A stretch of 7,197 nucleotides of DNA from Candidatus Woesearchaeota archaeon. Lineage in GTDB: Archaea > Nanobdellota > Nanobdellia > Woesearchaeales > GW2011-AR9. The notes under the pieces are model-generated. The model was not told the DNA's origin. It worked only from the letters and a program-made list of their open reading frames with translations, and made no database searches. A program made the translations under genes and the position numbers. Shown here piece after piece: positions 4,229 to 7,197 of this stretch. Positions within the stretch are counted from its first letter, which is position 1, and each line of letters opens with the position of its first letter. The DNA is taken from positions 1-7,197 of the forward strand of contig JACOZM010000088.1 in the NCBI GenBank assembly GCA_016181345.1, read 5' to 3'.

Positions 4229-4570
4229 CTAACATGGTGGATCGCAATACCTTTTTATTTCTCCACAACTGCTTTGAGTACCACCACGTGAAATACAGGC
4301 ATCATAGCTAGCCTGGCATTTACAAGTTCCAACAACATTATTTAATATCTCATCTTTTCTCATCCCTACTGATAATTTATACGACTTCCCAAATCTAGAA
4401 GCTTCGCCAACCAAATTTCCTTCTTCATCAACTACCTTAACAGTATCAGGCAATTCTTCAGAACTTTTCCCTTGCATAACCAAAAACATCACCGCTACAA
4501 CTGCCACAATAGCTACAATCGCTAAATACGGCCAATGATCTATTTCTTTTTTGGACTTATGTTCTTTCAT
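4229..4570 (-). CDS. Single-pass membrane protein with a six-cysteine outer tail
   Basis: The protein has 113 residues from the ATG at 4570. CAAAGAGGTG lies six bases upstream, and a TATA-like TTTTAAAG is found at 4609-4616. An in-frame start 11 codons earlier lacks these and is rejected. Residues 1-13 are charged (MKEHKSKKEI), 14-33 form one transmembrane helix (PYLAIVAIVAVVAVMFLVMQ), and the rest should face outside. The outer part begins VKVVDEEGNLV (44-54), close to the start of the first repeat of the lipoprotein at 1081 (VKVVDEKGDLV). It ends with cysteines at 83, 85, 92, 102, 109 and 113, an even number that suggests three disulfides. I recognise no family. It lies next to a secreted cyclophilin gene. 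The G9 tract repeat sits just upstream of its TATA element. Confidence 0.75.
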   Translation of the reverse strand: MKEHKSKKEIDHWPYLAIVAIVAVVAVMFLVMQGKSSEELPDTVKVVDEEGNLVGEASRFGKSYKLSVGMRKDEILNNVVGTCKCQASYDACISRGGTQSSCGEIKRYCDPPC

Positions 4571-4608
4571 TATCAACACCTCTTTGATAGGCATAAGAAG
4601 CAATTAAT

Positions 4609-4616
4609 CTTTAAAA
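4609..4616 (-). promoter_or_regulatory. TATA box of the cysteine-rich membrane protein gene
   Basis: TTTTAAAG on the minus strand is about 43 bases before the ATG, predicting a leader of about 17 bases that contains the GAGGTG ribosome site at 4577-4582. The G9 tract begins only about 10 bases further upstream, where TFB or regulators would bind. Confidence 0.5.
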
Positions 4617-4623
4617 AGAAGAG

Positions 4624-4644
4624 TGACCCCCCCCCAGTAGAAAA
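4624..4644. repeat. Direct repeat copy 2: TGA-C9-AGTAGAAAA
   Basis: This is the second copy of the element at 3294-3313, in the same orientation and differing by one extra C. Outside the core the flanks differ. It is intergenic, between the cyclophilin stop and the promoter of the cysteine-rich membrane protein, so a change in tract length would alter promoter-proximal DNA rather than a reading frame. Confidence 0.85.
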
Positions 4645-4671
4645 AAGTATAAAATTGATCTTGCTACGTTC

Positions 4672-5247
4672 TTAAGAAATACTCACTTTCTCCACAATAA
4701 CGTCTTCTAAAGGCCGGTCTTGAGGTTGTCGACTCGTTTCTACTTCAGAAATACTATCTACTATGTCCATCCCTTTTGTAACTGTACCAAAGACGGCATG
4801 TTTATTATTTAAAAAACTATTATCGGCAACGTTAATGAAGAACTGGCTTCCTCCGGTATTAGGCCCAGCATTGGCCATGGAAATAGTTCCTCGAACGTTC
4901 TTTAAGTCCTTGTGAAATTCATCTTTAATCTTATACCCTGGATCGCCGGTTCCCCATCGTGAAGCTAAGGAAAGGTTTTTTGTCAGCGGATCTCCGCCTT
5001 GGATCATAAAATTAGGAATGACGCGATGAAACCTTGTTCCATCATAAAAGCCAGATTCTGCCAGCTTAATAAAATTGGCCGTAGTTATGGGAGCTTTTTC
5101 TGTATCTAATAGAATTTCAAATGTTCCATAATTGGTTTTGAATACAGCTGTTTTGGTTGTCATAGTTCCTCCGCAAGAGATAAGAATAAAACTAATTATG
5201 ACAATGGATATCACTTGTAAACTCTTGGTCTTTATCTTTCTGTCCAT
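4672..5247 (-). CDS. Cyclophilin-type peptidyl-prolyl isomerase, predicted lipoprotein
   Basis: The 191-residue protein catalyses cis-trans isomerisation of X-Pro bonds. An N-terminal signal (about residues 10-24, [13 protein letters not shown]) ends in lipobox LIS-C at C25, placing the enzyme outside the membrane, anchored by lipid. The catalytic domain (about 33-190) has [14 protein letters not shown] (73-86) with the catalytic Arg75 and Gln83. It also has [19 protein letters not shown] (120-138) and LNNKHAVFG (146-154). The tryptophan that binds cyclosporin in human CypA is replaced by Phe145, as in many prokaryotic forms. Length and order are normal for the short PpiA/PpiB-like class. AGGG precedes the ATG by about ten bases. 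It is flanked by a cysteine-rich surface protein and an unrelated topoisomerase gene, and may assist folding of secreted proteins such as its neighbours (inference). Confidence 0.95.
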   Translation of the reverse strand: MDRKIKTKSLQVISIVIISFILISCGGTMTTKTAVFKTNYGTFEILLDTEKAPITTANFIKLAESGFYDGTRFHRVIPNFMIQGGDPLTKNLSLASRWGTGDPGYKIKDEFHKDLKNVRGTISMANAGPNTGGSQFFINVADNSFLNNKHAVFGTVTKGMDIVDSISEVETSRQPQDRPLEDVIVEKVSIS

Positions 5248-5306
5248 CTTCAGTTTACCCTTTCCTTATCTTTTTTATTAATTTTCGATTAAGCTTCTTA
5301 AGTTGT

Positions 5307-5330
5307 AATGATTAAATCTCATTAATCATT
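5307..5330 (-). terminator. Hairpin between top6A and the cyclophilin gene
   Basis: AATGATTAA and TTAATCATT make a perfect 9-bp stem with loop ATCTCA, 15 bases after the top6A stop. It can extend across an internal loop using CTTAA/TTAAG. It is a plausible 3' end for the topoisomerase message. The A/T-rich stretch 5275-5290 between it and the cyclophilin gene may hold that gene's promoter. Confidence 0.45.
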
Positions 5331-5345
5331 TAAGATAATATCCTT

Positions 5346-6446
5346 CTAAGGAAGCCAGGTCTTTGAATCTTTTAATTTTTCGGGAAGATATTTTTCAATG
5401 ACATAATTTAAACTGTGAGCTGAAAAAGCTTGCTGCTCGACACGAACTTTCATCTTCGCCATCTTTTCAAGCGCTCTTTGCCATTCACGGTAATGCTTGC
5501 AGAACGGGTCGTTCTTGATAACATCTTTTATTTTTTTATAATCAACTTCTTTTAATGGATGAGTTGGAAGTTTATAATCTTCAATGTCTTGCGGAGTTAC
5601 ACCTAAAAATTTTGCTTGAGGGACACAAAAATACTCATTGATATGAGCAGCGTTTCCCGACCCTACTTTTAATGTTCTATAAATATTAAAATAACCGTAA
5701 GGATCTCCATCAGTAAAGACGTAGACAGGAAGTTTCTTTTCATCAGCTAGTTTTCGAATAAATCGTCTACAAGCTCTAGTAGGAACTCCTCCCATGGAAA
5801 CTAGAATACAATTTGCTTTTTTCCAATAATTATGTTTGACTAATCGCTGGAACATACCGGCAGTCTCAATAGCAAGGATAAATTTAGCTTTTGTTTCAAA
5901 CTTTAATTCTTCTACAGAAGAAGGAACGGAATACGCTCCTGAGCCAAATTTTGTGCAGTCAATCTTAATCTCCGCTCCAGTCTCTTGGTCTTTATCGATG
6001 ACAACTAGAGCTCCGGCAACATCACCACCTTTTTCTTCAGGGATAAATCCTATTTGTTCTCGGTTAACAGCAAGCATTGCTTCAATGTCATCCATAACAG
6101 TATCGGACTCTGGCTGTTCCCTAAACCGAGCTTCACCCCAGTTCTTACTGACATAATACGCTTCCCTCTTTGTAGCGATATCGTTTGTTTCTACCAATTG
6201 TTTGGATAAGCCCATCATCCGCAAGGTTTGAGCAAATGTTTTAATTGTTGAAGCAGTTAAAGTTCTAGATTTGCTTTTATCTAATAATTTGAAGTAGCCT
6301 TCCTTCTCATTATATTCGACGTTGCTTAAGGCACGGATGGGCATCGCTATTTCTGGAGCGGTTATCTTTCTAATCTTATCATAAGTCTCTTTAGCTACGT
6401 CAACTATTTTTTCGACAACCGGACTGTTTGTTTTTGTTTTTGCCAT
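5346..6446 (-). CDS. top6A: DNA topoisomerase VI subunit A
   Basis: The 366-residue protein is the DNA-cleaving subunit of the type IIB topoisomerase (A2B2), relative of Spo11, which relaxes and decatenates DNA. The winged-helix (CAP-like) domain holds KREAYYVSKNWG (93-104) with the catalytic tyrosine pair at 97-98; by analogy with Spo11 the second is the nucleophile. The Toprim domain gives its metal ligands as Glu194 (AIETAGMF) and Asp246/Asp248 (FTDGDPYGYF). The conserved NCILVSMGGVPTRACRRFIR follows the Glu motif. Length is normal and nothing is missing. A TATA element (6471-6477) is centred about 28 bases before the ATG, so the message is probably leaderless even though top6B lies 121 bases upstream in the same direction. 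Subunit B supplies the ATPase gate. Confidence 0.98.
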   Translation of the reverse strand: MAKTKTNSPVVEKIVDVAKETYDKIRKITAPEIAMPIRALSNVEYNEKEGYFKLLDKSKSRTLTASTIKTFAQTLRMMGLSKQLVETNDIATKREAYYVSKNWGEARFREQPESDTVMDDIEAMLAVNREQIGFIPEEKGGDVAGALVVIDKDQETGAEIKIDCTKFGSGAYSVPSSVEELKFETKAKFILAIETAGMFQRLVKHNYWKKANCILVSMGGVPTRACRRFIRKLADEKKLPVYVFTDGDPYGYFNIYRTLKVGSGNAAHINEYFCVPQAKFLGVTPQDIEDYKLPTHPLKEVDYKKIKDVIKNDPFCKHYREWQRALEKMAKMKVRVEQQAFSAHSLNYVIEKYLPEKLKDSKTWLP

Positions 6447-6470
6447 TTTTAAATTAATATTTCTCTTATC

Positions 6471-6477
6471 TATTATA
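6471..6477 (-). promoter_or_regulatory. TATA box of top6A
   Basis: TATAATA on the minus strand is centred about 28 bases before the top6A ATG, predicting a leaderless or nearly leaderless message. It suggests that top6A can be expressed independently of top6B. Confidence 0.5.
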
Positions 6478-6552
6478 CCACCTATCTTCTATCATTTCTA
6501 TTTTGGTATCATCTATTCTTAGTTTTTTATGATTATTTCGGCTGATTTTCGT

Positions 6553-6581
6553 CAACCTTAGATACAATCATGCTAAGGTTG
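6553..6581 (-). terminator. Hairpin overlapping the top6B stop codon
   Basis: CAACCTTAG and CTAAGGTTG form a perfect 9-bp stem with an 11-base loop. The stop codon of top6B (6568-6570) lies in the loop, so the structure includes the last codons. It could mark the 3' end of the message or modulate termination. No T run follows on the minus strand. Confidence 0.4.
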
Positions 6582-7197
6582 TCTGTTTACCTTTTTTCTT
6601 TTTAGGATACTCTTCATCATTAGATTCTTCGCTTTCTTCTGAATCATTATCTGAATCGTCTTCGGAATCATTTGTTGAGCTATCATTGTTTTCATCATCT
6701 TCGTCTTGTTCAGACTCTTTATCCGTGCTCTTCTTCCCTTTTTTCTTTTTTGTATTCACTTCTTCATCTTCCGATTCTTCAGGATCTGAATCCTCTTCAC
6801 TTCCTATCTTTGCTAATTCTTCATCATAATCCGGATTGTCAACTCCGATCTCTTCTAATTCTCCCCGAGTATGTTCTAGGATTTCAGCTAAATCATCCTC
6901 TACTTTTTTTTTCTGGATTTCATCGAATCCAATAATCTCTTTTAAAGCATCTGCAACATGAGGGATATATTTTTCAATGTAGCCTCGCTTTTTTGATTCT
7001 TCGCCGATCCTTCTTTTTTTATTTACGAATGAAGCTAGTTTTCTTCCAGCATCTTGCAATCCTAACTTAATCTCTTTAATGATCTCGGGATAATGAGCCA
7101 AAGCTTCTTTTGATTCAGAAGTAAAAGGAACCCAGACTGAAGTCATATGGACAATGATACTACAAGGGCCGACGGGTAGAGAATTTTTACTCTGTTG
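6568..7197 (-). CDS. top6B: DNA topoisomerase VI subunit B, C-terminal part (5' end outside window)
   Basis: The last 209 residues of the ATP-binding subunit are present. The frame is open to the window edge, and the residues just before the apparent ATG (VGPCSIIVHM) continue directly into the family motif TSVWVPFTSESKEALAHYPEI, so the ATG at 7146 is internal. GHKL ATPase, H2TH and most of the transducer domain lie outside. The visible part is the end of the transducer with the long helix KEIKLGLQDAGRKL and RGYIEKYIPHVADALKEIIG. Then about 75 residues of acidic/serine-rich low-complexity sequence are broken by KKKKGKK and end in PKKKKGKQTTLA. That tail is much longer and more charged than in textbook archaeal Top6B and is probably disordered. 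It precedes top6A by 121 bases, the usual gene order. Confidence 0.96.
   Translation of the reverse strand, partial: QQSKNSLPVGPCSIIVHMTSVWVPFTSESKEALAHYPEIIKEIKLGLQDAGRKLASFVNKKRRIGEESKKRGYIEKYIPHVADALKEIIGFDEIQKKKVEDDLAEILEHTRGELEEIGVDNPDYDEELAKIGSEEDSDPEESEDEEVNTKKKKGKKSTDKESEQDEDDENNDSSTNDSEDDSDNDSEESEESNDEEYPKKKKGKQTTLA

Noticed and set aside
5836..6156. + strand open frame opposite top6A
   Set aside because: It is a shadow of a strongly conserved gene on the other strand, with no promoter or family features.
6672..6935. + strand open frame opposite top6B
   Set aside because: Leucine/serine/proline/histidine-rich translation is the antisense of the acidic-serine tail.
1..7197. CRISPR array or insertion sequence
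   Set aside because: There are no regularly spaced repeats, no transposase-like frame and no terminal inverted repeats.

Overview
The window is archaeal. It carries both subunits of topoisomerase VI (top6B truncated by the window edge, then top6A), a tRNA gene interrupted by introns that fold into archaeal bulge-helix-bulge (BHB) splice sites, tRNA genes without an encoded CCA, and AT-rich TATA boxes about 26 bases upstream of start codons, giving several probable leaderless transcripts. The DNA is AT-rich and the genes are small and densely packed. Two secreted proteins have simple architectures, and one carries an 'MTGKAV' stretch just after its membrane anchor, a kind of motif I associate with Woesearchaeota/Pacearchaeota-type DPANN archaea. 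The archaeal assignment is firm; the DPANN assignment is only an impression.

Left part (1-1080): a small glutaredoxin on the + strand, then a minus-strand cluster read from right to left: tRNA-Arg(UCU) with three introns (D loop, anticodon loop, T loop), a 72-residue four-cysteine protein starting 10 bases after the tRNA end, and tRNA-Cys(GCA). The tRNA-Cys body is perfect, but the first three acceptor-stem pairs are mismatched.

Middle (1081-4228): a lipoprotein of three beta-sandwich-like repeats is transcribed divergently from a Rossmann/methyltransferase-like protein, apparently from one shared near-palindromic TATA element. Next comes a 1.4-kb block with an unrecognised minus-strand gene abutting, start codon to start codon, a HEPN/MNT (nucleotidyltransferase) toxin-antitoxin-type pair. 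The block ends in a decayed copy of the last codons of the methyltransferase-like gene, so it is bracketed by a direct repeat. The unrecognised gene contains a G8 tract, and the same 20-base context recurs with G9 upstream of the next membrane-protein promoter.

Right part (4229-7197), all minus strand: a single-pass membrane protein with a six-cysteine outer tail, a lipoprotein cyclophilin (peptidyl-prolyl isomerase), top6A, and the 3' part of top6B with a long acidic/serine tail ending in lysine clusters. The lipoprotein, cysteine-rich membrane protein and cyclophilin all point to the cell surface. Topoisomerase VI is the housekeeping anchor. The HEPN/MNT block looks like an accessory insertion.

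The observations most worth checking are the three-intron tRNA-Arg, the tRNA-Cys whose 5' acceptor strand does not match, and the paired homopolymeric G tracts.
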